DNA from: Plotosus lineatus
Lineage: Eukaryota > Chordata > Actinopteri > Siluriformes > Plotosidae
NCBI GenBank assembly: GCA_024760905.1
Contig: CM045733.1
Coordinates: 32,691,501 to 32,755,500 of the forward strand
Direction of reading: 5' to 3'
DNA length: 64,000 nucleotides
Shown: positions 45,633-57,235 of the stretch, one piece after another
Numbering within the stretch: the stretch's first letter is position 1
Layout: each line of letters starts with the position of its first letter
Notes under the pieces: model-generated
Databases searched by the model: none
The model's input: the letters and a program-made list of their open reading frames with translations, nothing else
What the model was told of the DNA's origin: nothing
Translations under genes and position numbers: made by a program

Positions 45633-46984
45633 CAGGTCTTTCTCAAAACAATTGGCATATTATGATAAAGTTCATTATTTTCTGTAATGTACTGATAAAA
45701 ATGAAACTTTCATATATTTTAGATTCATTGCACACCAACTGAAATATTTCAGGTTCATTTTATTGTTTTAATACTGATGATTTTGGCATACAGCTCATGA
45801 AAACCCAAATTCATTACTCAAAACCGCAGTCACGGGTAAGACTGCCGACCTGACTGCTGTCCAGAAGGCCATCATTGACACCCTCAAGCAAGAGGGTAAG
45901 ACACAGAAAGAAATCTCTGAGCGAATTGGCTGTTCCCAGAGTGCTGTATCAAGGCACCTCAGTGGAACGTCTGTGGGAAGGAAAAAGTGTGGTACAAAGG
46001 ACCCTGAGGAAGATTGTGGAGAAGGGCCGATTCCAGAGCTTGGGGGACCTGTGGAAGCAGTGGACTGGGCTACAGGTGCCACATTCCCCAGGTCAATCCA
46101 CTTTTGAACCAGAAACGGCGGCAGAAACGCCTGACCTGGGCTACAGAGAAGCAGCACTGGACTGTTGCTCAGTGGTCCAAAGTACTTTTTTCGGATGAAA
46201 GCAAATTTTGCATGTCATTCGGAAATCAAGGTGCCAGAGTCTGGAGGAAGACTGGGGAGAAGGAAATGCCAAAATGCCTGAAGTCCAGTGTCAAGTACCC
46301 ACAGTCAGTGATGGTCTGGGGTGCCATGTCAGCTGCTGGTGTTGGTCCACTGTGTTTTATCAAGGGCAGGGTCAATGCAGCTAGCTATCAGGAGATTTTG
46401 GAGCACTTCATGCCTCCATCTGCTGAAAAGCTTTATGGAAATTAAGATTTAATTTTCACCACAACCTGGCACCTGCTCACAGTGCCAAAACCACTGCTAA
46501 ATGGTTTAATACCATGGTATGACTGTGCTCAATTGGCCTGCCAACTCTCCTGACCTGAACCTCATAGAGAATCTGTGGGATATTGTGAAGAGAAAGTTGA
46601 GAGACACCAGACCCAACACTGTGGATGAGCTTAAGGCCGCTATCGAAGCATCCTGGGCCTCCATAACACCTCAGCAGTGCCACAGGCTGATTGCCTCCAT
46701 GCCACACCGCATTGAAGCAGTCATTTCTGCAAAAGGATTCCCGACCAAGTATTGAGTGCATAACTGAACATAATTATTTGAAGGTTGACTTTTTTTGTAT
46801 TAAAAACATTTTTTTTATTGGTCAGATGAAATATGCAAAGTTTTTGAGATAGGGATTTTTGGTTTTTCTTTACTTTTTTGCCAAAATTATCAATATTAAA
46901 ACAATACAAGGCTTGAACTACTTCAGTTGTGTGTAATGAATCTAAAATATATGAAAGTCTCATGTTTATCAGTAGAAGGACCTG
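45633..46984 (+). mobile_element. Tc1-like transposon (1352 bp) with TA targets
   Basis: Left end CAGGTCTTTCTCAAAACAAT; right end (minus strand) CAGGTCCTTCTACTGATAAA. TA lies on both sides (45631-45632, 46985-46986). Both arms share TTTCATATATTTTAGATTCA. The right arm lacks about 45 bp of the left arm (ATTGGCATATTATGATAAAG and beyond), so the termini are asymmetric. Confidence 0.88.
45820..46755 (+). pseudogene. Tc1-like transposase pseudogene
   Basis: Frame 1 carries KTADLTAVQKAIIDTLKQEG and TQKEISERIGCSQSAVSRHL, the helix-turn-helix DNA-binding part. A shifted frame from 46014 carries LTWATEKQHWTVAQWSKVLF-SDES (first catalytic Asp) and QSVMVWGAMSAAGVGPLCFI, and stops at 46443. The second catalytic site survives only as N-LAPAHSAKTT after the stop. 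The last frame, 46519-46755, has WPANSPDLNLIENLWDIVKR (final Glu) to the end. At least two frameshifts and one stop; inactive. Confidence 0.87.
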
Positions 46985-47124
46985 TATAGAATTGTATTTT
47001 AAAAATATAGAAAATTGAGCAAATATGAAACCTTTTTTTATAAAAAAGAAAAAAGGGCAACATTATCTGTTAAAGGGAATAAAATTAAGCCTGAGGGTGG
47101 TTAAGAAAAGAAATGTCTAGAAAT

Positions 47125-47845
47125 ACAGGGATCCTTCGCTACTTGCTTCAATGCTTCAATTTCTGTGGCTTCAGTGCATCGCGGGTTTTTCAAAAATATT
47201 CATAGAAAAATAAAAAAATAAGCAAATTAAGGAAAAATATAGGAAAAGTTAAGGAAAATGCCACAAAACAAGGCCAATTAAGCAAAAAAACCAACCCAAA
47301 CAAAAAACAACCCAAAACCCCCCAACAAAACTACTGATATAGCATTGAAATATGTTCAGTTCAGTTCATTTTCTGTACCCGCTTAATCCTAATTTGGGTC
47401 ACGGGGAGGCTGGTGCCCATCCCAGCCAACTTCGGGCGAGGGCAGAGTACACCCTGGACAGCTCGCCAGGCCATCGCAGGGCGGAAACACGCTGACGGCT
47501 TTGCAGCCTACTCTTGTTGAAAATCAGCAATGGTTCTTTTACATGCCTCACACCATCGACAGTGAGAGACATGGCCGGCCTTTGATAACCCAGTTAGCTC
47601 CACTGGGGGGGACAGTGACAACCTTGTGCAGAGTGGGACTTGAACCCCCAACCTTTTGGATCAGCGATCCAGCGCCCTATACCACTAGACCACCACTGCC
47701 CCATTGAAATATGTATTTATTGATATTATATACACGTATACATGTACGTTTACGTCACTCAGAGGGGTCAATCCTACTTCACGGAAATCGGCGGTTGTGG
47801 GGGATGTCTCGGTCCCCATTAACTGTGGAAAGTGAGGGATCCCTG
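47125..47845 (+). mobile_element. T transposon copy f, carrying a SINE-G
   Basis: CAGGGATCCTTCGCTACTTG to AGTGAGGGATCCCTG with TA on both sides. Its own length is about 360 bp after removing the SINE and one target repeat. Confidence 0.9.
47355..47702 (-). repeat. SINE-G copy 10, L2-type tail, inside T copy f
   Basis: Complete reverse copy with perfect 11-bp duplication ATTGAAATATG (47344-47354 and 47703-47713) in T sequence. Confidence 0.93.
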
Positions 47846-47884
47846 TAGTTGAAAATACTTGATGTATTCAACTCTATTATATTT

Positions 47885-48047
47885 ACAGCCTTTGGCAGAT
47901 TATCTATCCAGTGCAGTTTACAATCATCATTTAATACAACTCAGCAATTGAGGGTTAAGGGCCTTGTTTAAGGGCCCAATAGTGCTGATAGAACTGCTGA
48001 CCTACAGATCAGTAACCCATCATCTTAACCACTATGCCACCACTGCT
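47885..48047 (-). repeat. tRNA-derived SINE, reverse copy
   Basis: Read on the minus strand: GCAGTGGTGGCATAGTGG head, GGTCAGCAGTTC in the B-box position, TTGGGCCCTTAAACAAGG body. Related in body to 7830-7985. Confidence 0.65.
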
Positions 48048-48248
48048 AACATATTAATATGTTCACGTAATCTGCTGGTGTTGGTTCTATACACGAACAA
48101 GAAGTACTATACTGGTGGGTTGAACTCGCTCATATTTTGCAAAAGTTTTCATTTTGGTATATTTAAGATGAAAACTATTTCCATAATTTAAGCTATTATA
48201 GATTTATTTGTTTTTATTACCTCTGCCTAAGAGGATCTGTTCTACCCT

Positions 48249-48249
48249 T

Positions 48250-48302
<53 letters not shown>
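48249..48302. repeat. (GT)n microsatellite
   Basis: About 26 GT units. Confidence 0.97.
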
Positions 48303-48307
<5 letters not shown>

Positions 48308-48797
48308 CCATTAAGGCAATAAGATATTCGTACTCTTGTCATGAAAGCAACCGAGTCTCAACATCTATATTATGCGACAAGTGAAAAGCCGTTACAGACT
48401 GAATAAGATATGCCTGGACTCATTTAACAAATAATTTCATTAAGAATACAACCTTTCACTGCTCTCACAGGTAGAGTTGTAGTAATGCGATGGGGAGGAG
48501 ACACTTACTTGACTAGGAAACAGATAGCTCGGATTGTGCACTTGTTGTTGAGTCGTGCTGTTAGGAGGGAGAATACTATAATTTTCTTCATAGCTGTGAG
48601 GTCTCAGAACTGCCATTCCAAGGGGTAGGTTGAAGGTACTTGACCCCAGTTGAAAGCTGATTATCTCACCCATCCTCCCCTTCACCTCCCTGAGACTTCA
48701 CAGCCCAATGCTTACCTTTTGTTCCAAGTGTAAAAATGTTATTTCCAGATGTCTGATCTAGTGAACCTACACAAAAGACCTGAAACTAGTCCTAAAG

Positions 48798-48999
48798 TCC
48801 ATTTAGGCCACAGAAGAGTTTGATGAATAAAATCAATGAAGTAACTCCGAATAAGGTTGATATGGTAACATTAGTCTATATTTCGACTTAATTCAAAGTC
48901 ATTCTCAAGATATATCATATTTTGAGAATGACTTTGAATTAAGTTGAAATATAGACTAATGTTACCATGTCAACCTTATTCGGAATTACTTCATTGATT
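48798..48999. repeat. Hairpin-forming insertion with flanking 12-bp direct repeat
   Basis: A near-perfect palindrome at 48832-48998 has arms of 77 bp (74 of 77 paired) and a 13-base loop GATATATCATATT. The unit is flanked by CTAGTCCTAAAG at 48786-48797 and 49000-49011, which looks like a target-site duplication. No coding frame. Family unknown. Confidence 0.8.
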
Positions 49000-49034
49000 C
49001 TAGTCCTAAAGGTTCATTCCTACTTTGCTTGGGC

Positions 49035-49035
<1 letters not shown>

Positions 49036-49088
<53 letters not shown>
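49036..49088. repeat. (GT)n microsatellite
   Basis: About 26 GT units, 25 bp after the hairpin insertion. Confidence 0.97.
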
Positions 49089-49090
<2 letters not shown>

Positions 49091-49254
49091 TTCTGGGGCA
49101 CACTTTAATTGCTATGGAATATATATTTTTAAAAATGGATTTAATTAAATAGCAAATTGATCAAATTGATTTGATTTCATTCCAGAACTGAAAATCAAAC
49201 AATTTTAAAATAACAATTTAGCACCACAGTCAAACCCCAAAATCAGCTCCCCCC

Positions 49255-49256
<2 letters not shown>

Positions 49257-49286
<30 letters not shown>

Positions 49287-49418
49287 TGCTTTATATTTGC
49301 ACATGCCTGCTTCAGGTGCTGTGGAAAAACACAGCTGCTGGATATGTCTTCTCCCACCCACCTTGTTTCAGGGCAAGTAAGGAAAAGTCTGTCTGTCTGT
49401 GAGTACATGTGCACACGT

Positions 49419-49501
<83 letters not shown>
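49257..49501. repeat. Three clustered CA/GT arrays
   Basis: (GT)n at 49257-49286, (CA)n at 49419-49442 then (TA)n, and (GT)n at 49455-49500. The last two face each other and could pair. Confidence 0.95.
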
Positions 49502-49502
<1 letters not shown>

Positions 49503-49509
49503 AGGACTG

Positions 49510-50985
49510 CACACAACATTTAATGGGGACAAAGTTCATTTCAGTATTTGATATTCTTTAAATAAATGAAGAACTGTTTTTGTAACACACTACACTAGAA
49601 AGAATGCTACCAACCATGACCACCTAATTCATTACCATGAAATAAATAAGAAAAAGAATCACTTTATGTGTTTTGAGTGTGTGGTGAAATAATCAGTGCT
49701 AACTAGTTCATACTTGTATATTTCCATGAACACAGAGGGATAGTAATGCTCTGATGGTGTCTATGAATGAGGCTTTATAGAAAACTCGCTTCACCTCATT
49801 ACAGTTATAAACATCACTGAATAGCTGAGTCGCTTCATGGCTAAGTGGTAAAGACTGCCACCAAGTGGTGGGAATGGAAGCAACAGAAACAAAAACATTG
49901 TACATTCAGTATAACCTTCAAATTTAGAAGACAGACAGTGTTATGTAAACCAGATATTAATCCAGTGTTTGGTGACATTTATACACATTTTAATGAAAAC
50001 AACAACAACAACAACAACAATAAAATCGTTTGATCCTCTCCACCGTTTGCTTGAATGAAGTAATCATTAAATCTGTTTCACTTGATCAATTTTATTTTAC
50101 TTATGGATTATTTATACTGTTCTTACATAAATACATAGATATGTAAATATTTACTAGTAATTTATTACATATTATTCATCAAACAGATAAACAACTCTGT
50201 GGCTCTGATGCATAAGTATTTCCTGTATACACAGGATATGAATACAAATATAAACTAACATTGTCTGTGAAGTCTTGCCCATTTTTGAGCGGATATTCTG
50301 AGCCTTGTACAATATCTAGTTGTTGCCTTTTAAAAAAATCTTGATACATTATTTTTTGACTTCAATTTATATTTTTATTTCCCCTAATTTTTCTTCACTA
50401 ATTTATTTGTAGTCACTTCCCATCCATCAAATATGCTTCCCTATTCCCTATGATCACCACCAACCAAGGTGGGGCAACAGCAAGCACATGCTACTGTCAC
50501 TTCGACTTGTGCATAATGAGCAACAGAGCAACATACTTTGAGGTAAAGCACTATCCCTTGTATGCACAAACTTACAAACATCCATGATAAGCTGATGGAC
50601 CATTCTGCAAGCTGATCTCTAAGGGACACAAACATACCCTCCTCCCTTTCCCTCTTCTGAGAGGTCTGCCAATCAGCTCTCATGGACCCCCAGCTGTGGA
50701 TGGATGCGTGACCTTCATTTCTATACTGTGTATTGGTTTGTTGTCCAAGAAACCTCCACCTCATACTGAAATCTGGGTCCAGCACAGCTTCATTCTGGCA
50801 ACATTTATGGGAGAATTATGTCTGCAAAGGTTAATTGTCCATTGAGGTTGAGGTTCCCTGTAATTCAGAGCCCCTTAAATAATATGTGCACAACACAAAT
50901 AATAACAAAACTAACTTTAAAAAAAAGACTTTTTTGAACACAGTGTTTGTGTAGTAGATTTTTTAATTCTGTAATACAAGAAAAT
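49510..50985. other. Intergenic stretch, nothing recognised
   Basis: A 114-codon minus-strand frame at 50441-50785 shows no domain I recognise and no splice context. (AAC)n lies at 49998-50022. Confidence 0.4.
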
Positions 50986-50986
50986 A

Positions 50987-51022
<36 letters not shown>

Positions 51023-51050
51023 TTCTTCTTCTTCCTCTTCTTCTTCTTTT
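50986..51050. repeat. (ATC)n(TTC)n microsatellite
   Basis: Compound trinucleotide array at the 3' end of the adjacent minus-strand LINE fragment, probably grown from its tail. Confidence 0.92.
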
Positions 51051-51059
51051 TTTTGATCT

Positions 51060-51375
51060 GTGGTTGGGTCTCCGGGCAGCAGCCTAAGCAGTGAGGTGCA
51101 GATGGCCCTCTCTCCTGCCACTTTCTCACCGAGGCGTTACCAGACCAGCAGAGAGACATAGTCCCTTCAGTGTGTTCTTAGTCAACCACTGGGTTTGTTC
51201 CTGGTTGGACATGCCTGAAACACCACATCAGGTAGGCATTCGGGAGACACTGTAATCAGATGGCCGAGCCACCTCAACTGGCTCCTCTCAAGGCGGAAGA
51301 GCAGCAGTTCTACTCCGAGCTCCTCCTGGATGACAAAGCATCACCCTATCTCTGTGGGAGAGCTGCCAAAAAACA
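51060..51375 (-). pseudogene. 3' fragment of the 28.7-30.6 kb LINE family
   Basis: Reverse-strand sequence matches the end of the LINE at 28736-29045 (shared GACCAGC..GAGAGACATA and CACCTCAACTGG-type strings encoding the RSQLRW and PPE blocks) with many substitutions. Severely 5'-truncated. Confidence 0.7.
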
Positions 51376-51554
51376 TTACATTCAGTAAATAAAATGAAAG
51401 GGAACAGAGAGTTCCCAATACTTTATGGGTTTCTGATATTGGTTAACAGGAAAAAAGTGGGTACAGTGATTAATTTTTTAAGGGCTTCTTCTCATTCAAA
51501 ATAACTCAAAGAAAAAATAAATATTTTTTTCAGAATAAATTGATTATAAAATGT

Positions 51555-52340
51555 TATTTGTTTGGTGCTATGGTGGCTCAGGGGTTAGCAATACCGCCTC
51601 ACATCAAAAAGGTTCTGGATTCATATCCAGTATCCAGCAAGAGCCTTTCAGTGCGGGGTTTACATGTCATGCCCATGGAGTGGACTTCTCCGTATACAGA
51701 GATCCCTCACTTTCCGTGGTTAATGGGGACCAAGACCCCCCGCGACCCCCGATTTCCATAAAGTAGGATCGACACCCCCCCCCCCCCCCCGACTGACATA
51801 TACATACATGTATATGTGTATATAATATCAATAAATACATATTCAATGCTATAAATGCATTTAAAATTAATGTATAAAATGTAAATAAATATAAATACAC
51901 ATACATACAGATGCGTGTCTCACATAAAAATGTAAATGTTTTGTCAGGGGGTTTTGAGTTGTTTGTTTGTTTTTGTTTGGGGTCTTTTTTTGCATAATTG
52001 GCCTTGTTTTGCAGCATTTTCCTGAACTTTCCCCCTATTTTTCCTTATTTCTTTATTTTTTTATTTTTCAATGAATATTTTTGAAAAACCAGAGATGCAC
52101 TGAAGCCGCAGAAACTGAAGCACGAAGTAACGAGGGATCACTAGAGTGATTTCCTCCAACTGTCCAAAACATGAACATTAGGTTAGCTGGCGACTCTGAA
52201 TTGCTAATACATGTCATTATGAGTGTGAGTGGTTGTCTGGGTCCGTTTTATCCTTCTGATAACCAGGTGACCTGTTCAGGGTGTGTCCTGCTTCTCGCTC
52301 ATAGTAGTCATTGTTTCCCGCTTTCATTATGATAATGATA
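51555..52340 (+). repeat. SINE-H copy split by T copy g
   Basis: The left part at 51565-51696 has GCTATGGTGGCTCAGGGG and the body to TGGACTTCTCCGTATA. The right part at 52144-52340 resumes with TTTCCTCCAACTGTCC and the L2-type GACCTGTTCAGGGTGTG. Confidence 0.65.
51697..52143 (-). mobile_element. T transposon copy g
   Basis: Left end CAGAGATCCCTCACTT preceded by TA; right end CGAGGGATCACTA mutated, target TA lost. A C-run at 51776-51790 occupies the place where copy e has its GT array. Confidence 0.82.
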
Positions 52341-52344
52341 GATA

Positions 52345-53015
52345 AGTAGTAGAGATCCTGTAATGGAATGGTTGTTATTGACACCCATTAAATGTTATAT
52401 GGCTGAGGTTAAACCATTACGTTAATTTTTATATATTCATCAAAAGTGGTGTTTTGTGCAAGCTATTTATTTTAATTGTAAATTTATTATCCACTAACTT
52501 TTGACCTTCAAAATCTTCCGTTTGGTTTAGATGTTCAGGATTTTTTTCTTCTGTTTGCTGAGGTATCCTAATATATGCAACATAGCTCTGTGACTAGACA
52601 AGATTCCATTCTCATCATGTTTAAATATCTTATCTTTTTATTACCTTTACAGCATGTACTGTATAAAAAGCAGTCACTCACAGTAAACTTTAGAGAACCT
52701 ATAGTCTAGAGCCAAACATACTTTCATGCAAACCTAATCTGATTCAATAAAATTTGAGAACAGTTCTTTCATGTTATTGACATTAAATAATGCCGGCAGA
52801 AAAGAACTAACAATGTAAAAGAATGGACCCCCCCCACACACCCACACAAAAACAAGTCTATTATGTGAAAAGAAATGCTGCTGTGTAAGCAGAGGAAGAA
52901 TCTGGTCTCCAGATAAGGCAAGTTGAGATGTGGATGAAAGACCAGAGTCATTCTTATAAGAGAACAAATGTTTACAAATCAGGCAAGCATCTTTTAACAC
53001 TGTGTACCACTTAAG
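52345..53015. other. Intergenic stretch, nothing recognised
   Basis: No supported feature before the composite hAT. Confidence 0.45.
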
Positions 53016-53150
53016 ATCCCACAGATCAGGGGTGCACACACTTTATTAGCATGCGAACTACTTATAAAATGACCTACCAACTATGTCTTCCTTTTGGCTT
53101 TTTCCCTTTTACTAAAATTTCAAAATATATATTTATTCATAAATATATCG

Positions 53151-54275
53151 AGAAGACGTGCAGAGTTGTGGCAGCTACAGAGGGATAAAGTTGATGAGCC
53201 ATACGATGAAGTTATGGGAAAGAATAGTGGAAGCTAGACTAAGGGCAGAGGTCAGCATCTGTGAACAACAGTTTGGTATCATGCCAAGAAAGAGCACCAC
53301 AGATGCAGTGTTTGCTTTGAGGATGTTAATAGAGAAGTACAGAGAAGGTCAGAGGGAGCTGCATTGTGCCTTTGTGGATCTGGAGAAAGCATATGACAGG
53401 GTGTCGAGAGAGGAACTGTGGTATTGCATGAGGAAGTCTGGAGTGGAAGAGAAGTATGTTAGAGTGGTGCAGGACATGTATGAGAGATGTTAGACAGTGG
53501 TGAGGTGTGCTGTCGGCGTGATTGAAGAATTCAAGGTGGAGGTGGGACTGCATCATGGGTCAGCTCTGAGCCCCTTCTTGTTTGCTATGGTGATGGATAG
53601 GCTGACAGGCGAGGTTAGACAAGAATCTCCATATACTATGATGTTTGCAGATGACATTGTGATCTGTAGTAAGAGCAGAGAACAAGTGCAGGAAAATCTA
53701 GAGAGGTGGAGGCATGCCATGGAAAGGAGAAGAATGAAGGTTAGCCTCAGTAAAACAGAATACATGTGTGTGAACGACAAGGACCAAAGAGGAACGTTGA
53801 GGTTACAGGGAGCAGAGATAAAGAAGGTGGAGGATTTGAAGTACTTGAGCTCAACAATCCAGAGCAGTGGAGAGTGTGGAAAAGAGGTGAAGAAGCGTGT
53901 GCAGGCTGGTTGGAATGGTTGGAGAAAAGTGTCCGGTGTGATGTGTGATAGGAAGATATCGGCAAGAATGAAAGGAAAAGTGTAAAGACGGTGTTGAGGC
54001 CAGCGATGTTGTATGGTTTAGAAACAGTGGCACTGAAGAAAAGACAGGAGGCAGAGCTGGCGGTAGCAGAGATGAAAATGTTGAGGTTCTCTTTGAGAGT
54101 AACGAGGATGGATAGGATCAGGAATGAGTACATCAGAGGGACAGCACATGTTAGATGTTTTGGAGACAAAGTCAGAGAGGCTAGATTGAGATGGTTTGGA
54201 CATGTACAGAGGAGGGATAGTGAGTATATTGGTAGTAGGATGCTGAGGTTGGAACTACCAGGCAGAAGGCCTAGA
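53151..54275 (+). pseudogene. RTE LINE fragment inside the hAT
   Basis: Covers the reverse transcriptase onward: YRGIKLMSHTMKLWERIVEA, FVDLEKAYDRVSREELW, HHGSALSPFLFAMVMDRLTG, MMFADDIVICSKS and the C-terminal ARMKGKV... RWFGHVQRRDSEYI. A TAG at 53492-53494 and a frameshift near 53983 break it. Both ends are cut: it lacks the endonuclease and stops before the 3' terminus, at GGCCTAGAG. Confidence 0.88.
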
Positions 54276-54557
54276 GCAGGGTTGCTCACACTTTTCCAGC
54301 ATGCAAGCTACTTATAGAATGACTTTCGGTGGAGTGCCTCACATATGTTAGTGAACCTTGCATAACTGCATGAACCCATATTGCTCAATAAAACTTTGTA
54401 CATTTTTTTTACCTTATTTTTCTCTGATGACTTGCACTGAATGGAATCAGCCAGGGATGCATAGTTTTCTTAAAAATAGTTTTTGAAAGACTGAAACATG
54501 TCCTCTCCTCGCGTGTGTTCTTTCATTGCAAGACTGTTAACAGCTCCTCTTTTGTCG

Positions 54558-54900
54558 TTATATCAGTAAGCACCAACCGAGTAAAAATGCACAACTGGGC
54601 TGTGTCTCATCCAGCTGCAGTGAGAAGCCCTCGTACTCTACGATGTCCTTCCAAAGTTGTTCAGTCAAATCCTCTGCCATGGCGTCGCTGCGCCGTGTAA
54701 CTGTAGTTGTTGATAGCTGGAGAGCTCTGATCGAAGATAGTATTTCTGCTTTGTTTTTAAAGTCTTGGAACAATGAAACAGCTGCTTCAGTGAATGAATC
54801 TTTTACCATCTCTCCATCCTGGAAGGATTTCTTGTTCTTAATGTTTAAGTGACTCACCCAGAACGAAGCTTCAGTGGCTGGCGTTACTTTCGAAGTTCAC
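54558..54900 (-). pseudogene. hAT transposase fragment (GTF2IRD2/Charlie-like)
   Basis: Minus-strand frame with KSFQDGEMVKDSFTEAAVSL, then KNKAEILSSIRALQLSTTTV and RRSDAMAEDLTEQLWKDIVE, then GFSLQLDET. The block 'AED-L-xx-QL-xx-DI-xx-xx-FS-x-Q-x-DE' matches the region around the first catalytic Asp of hAT transposases of the kind fused in GTF2IRD2. Stops on both sides and no dimerisation domain. Inactive. Confidence 0.7.
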
Positions 54901-55645
54901 TGTTAGAAAAATGCCTGTTGTCCGGCCATCTGGGATTTTAGTTCCTTCACCTTTCTCCTTCTCGATTTGCTTCTCGGAGAGAGGCCAGCATCATAATGCA
55001 CATTTCCCTTTTTCGGTAGAGCAATGGCAGCTGAGGCAAACGCACTTTGAAAATGAGATAGTAAAAAAAAAAAGTCCATGTCTCATTCCATATGTAAGCT
55101 CTCGCACTCATTTGTATACCCTGAAGTTTAGAAGACATAAATTGGAGGCTAACTCACTAGCTTGCCAGAACACGCCGTTATGTGCACATGCTCAGTGACA
55201 CCTGTGTCAGAAAAGGTCAGATTGGTCAGGCCGACTGATAATCAAGTGACAAATTTCATAACGAGGATGGTAGACTGACGTCTACAGTCTAATCTCATGC
55301 GATCGATCCACACTACCTTTGCGATTGACCGGTAGATCCCGATCCACGTAATTGTGCGCCCCTGCCGCAGATCAAATAATACACTTTAACCTCTTAAACT
55401 AATATAGAAATTTCTCTGTGTACTGTATTTGTTGCTCATAATCACCTGAGTAAAGTGTGTTTTTTAATACATATTTTTTTCCTTCTCCATTTTCATCATC
55501 ACAACATGTACTTTTCCTTAATGTAATTCACAACTGATACCTTTTATGTACTTTATCAGTAGATTTTATTATCTTTCCAGATGCTGTTACCATTGAAGAC
55601 ATTGTAATGTCATAGAAGTTGGTCAGTTATGCCTTTCCAACTGTT

Positions 55646-56011
55646 CAGTTCATTTTCTGTAACCACTTAATCCTAATTAGGGTTGCAGGGAGGCTGGTGC
55701 CCATCTCAGCCGAGTCTGGGCAAAGTAGTACACCAGGCCATCACAGGGCAGAAACACTCTGATGGCTTTGCAGCTACTCTTGTTGAAAGTCAGCAATGGT
55801 TCTTTTACACCTCACACCATGTAGTGTGCAGCTGTCTTGTGAGAGACATGGACGGTCTTTGATAACCCAGTTAGCTGCACTGGGGTGGGGGGGTGGGGGG
55901 GTGGGAGTTGGGGGGGGGGGTTCAGTGACAACCTGTGGTGAGCGGGGCTTGAACCCCCAACCTAAGGATCATTGATCCAGCGCCCTATACCACTAGGCCA
56001 CCACTGCATCC
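55646..56011 (-). repeat. SINE-G copy 11, L2-type tail
   Basis: Reverse copy with a G-rich expansion at 55885-55920 and an extra 20 bp near 55830. Target duplication TGCCTTTCCAACTGTT / TGCTTTTCCAACTGTT (55630-55645, 56012-56027), one mismatch. Confidence 0.88.
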
Positions 56012-56029
56012 TGCTTTTCCAACTGTTTA

Positions 56030-56465
56030 TTTGTAATTTTAATTTTACAGCCCGCTGCACAGTTGACTTTTTCTTTTCTTTTTTCTTTTGGAGTTTTGTT
56101 GTTGTTTCTAAACCTTTTGCAAATCCTAATATTAAAATTAAAGTTTAACATAGACTATTATTTACATACAACTTCTAATCACCAAGATTAACAAGGACCA
56201 CAGGATATGTTTTGGCAGATTTTCTTCAGAACAATTATAAACTATTAGACTTGCATTATGTTTTACAAGTGAACATTATAAAGTTTTGGACCTTTTGCAG
56301 TTTATAGTGAAATATAAAAAATTTGAAATTTTTATACAGCAAGGCTTTTTATCCCCTCGCTCTGAATGCAATCTGCACTTCCAATCATTTCATTCTGTAT
56401 GCAGAGGAAGAAGATGAAAAAAAGGTAATAATGAGAACTGAGAAGGCTGACCATCATTTGACCAA
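56030..56465. other. Intergenic stretch, nothing recognised
   Basis: No supported feature. Confidence 0.45.
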
Positions 56466-56466
56466 C

Positions 56467-56468
<2 letters not shown>

Positions 56469-56516
<48 letters not shown>

Positions 56517-56517
56517 T
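56469..56517. repeat. (TTA)n microsatellite
   Basis: About 16 TTA units. Confidence 0.97.
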
Positions 56518-56891
56518 TATTAATTTATTTTTTAAATATTTTTCCTGTAATGTACAAACGCTGGCTTGGATCCCCTTGGTATGGAAGCGAAAAAGTTCCT
56601 CTGTGTTAGTCACATGGACTTCAGCCTCAAAACACATTTCAACCAAAAAACACAAGAAGATCACTCAAAACTTATACAAACACAAGTCATGGATTTTAAA
56701 TGAAACATTGTCCATGATCAGGTTCTATGAGATCACAACATGATGTTAGCATGACCTCTTCTGGCAGGGAGAAAAAAAGTCCCGAGTCCTTGGTACAGTT
56801 TTTTTTTCTTTTGAACATCTCCCACAAACTATCTACTCTCTAGTGCTTTTCCTAATCTTCTGATTTAGACTTTCTATGTATCACTCTGAGG

Positions 56892-57235
56892 GTGGCAGTG
56901 GTGACCTGGTGGTACAGGGCACAGGATCACTGATCCTCAGGGTGGGGGTTCGAGTCCCACTCTCCACAAGGTTGTCACTGTCCCCACCAGTGCAACTGGG
57001 TTATCAAAGGCTGGCGATGTCTCTCACTGTCTATGTTGAGAGGTTCATGTAAAAGAACCATTGCTGACTTTTGACAAGAGTAGCTGCAAAGCCGTCAGCG
57101 TGTTTCTGTCCCTTGCAAAAAGGTTGTGTCAGGAAGGGCATCCGACGTAAAAACCCATGCCAAATCAAAATGTGCGAATCATTTGCTGTGGTGACCCCAG
57201 AAAAAGGGAACAAGCCGAAAGGAAATCTCATCACC
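56892..57235 (+). repeat. SINE-G copy 12, RTE-type tail
   Basis: Starts TGGCAGTGGTGACCTGG, B box GGTTCGAGTCC. Tail GTCAGGAAGGGCATCCGACG then TTTGCTGTGGTGACC and AGCCGAAAGGAAA. Duplication ATGTATCACTCTGAGG / ATGTATTACTCTGAGG (56876-56891, 57236-57251). Confidence 0.9.

Larger units (their letters stand above)
53027..55364 (-). mobile_element. Composite hAT element enclosing an RTE fragment
   Basis: Outer ends CAGGGGTGCACACA (53027) and, on the minus strand, CAGGGGCGCACAATTACG (55364). The 8-bp sites CCACAGAT (53019-53026) and CCGCAGAT (55365-55372) differ at one base. A second copy of the 53027-type end, CAGGGTTGCTCACACTTTTC, lies internally at 54276, after an RTE LINE fragment. Transposase remnants run right to left. 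Confidence 0.7.

Noticed and set aside
48440..48685. An 81-codon minus-strand frame resembling a secreted or linker region
   Set aside because: Low-complexity S/P/N-rich translation without motifs or consistent splice sites.
50441..50785. A 114-codon minus-strand frame
   Set aside because: No domain or homologue recognised and no flanking splice signals; probably chance or an unrecognised relic.
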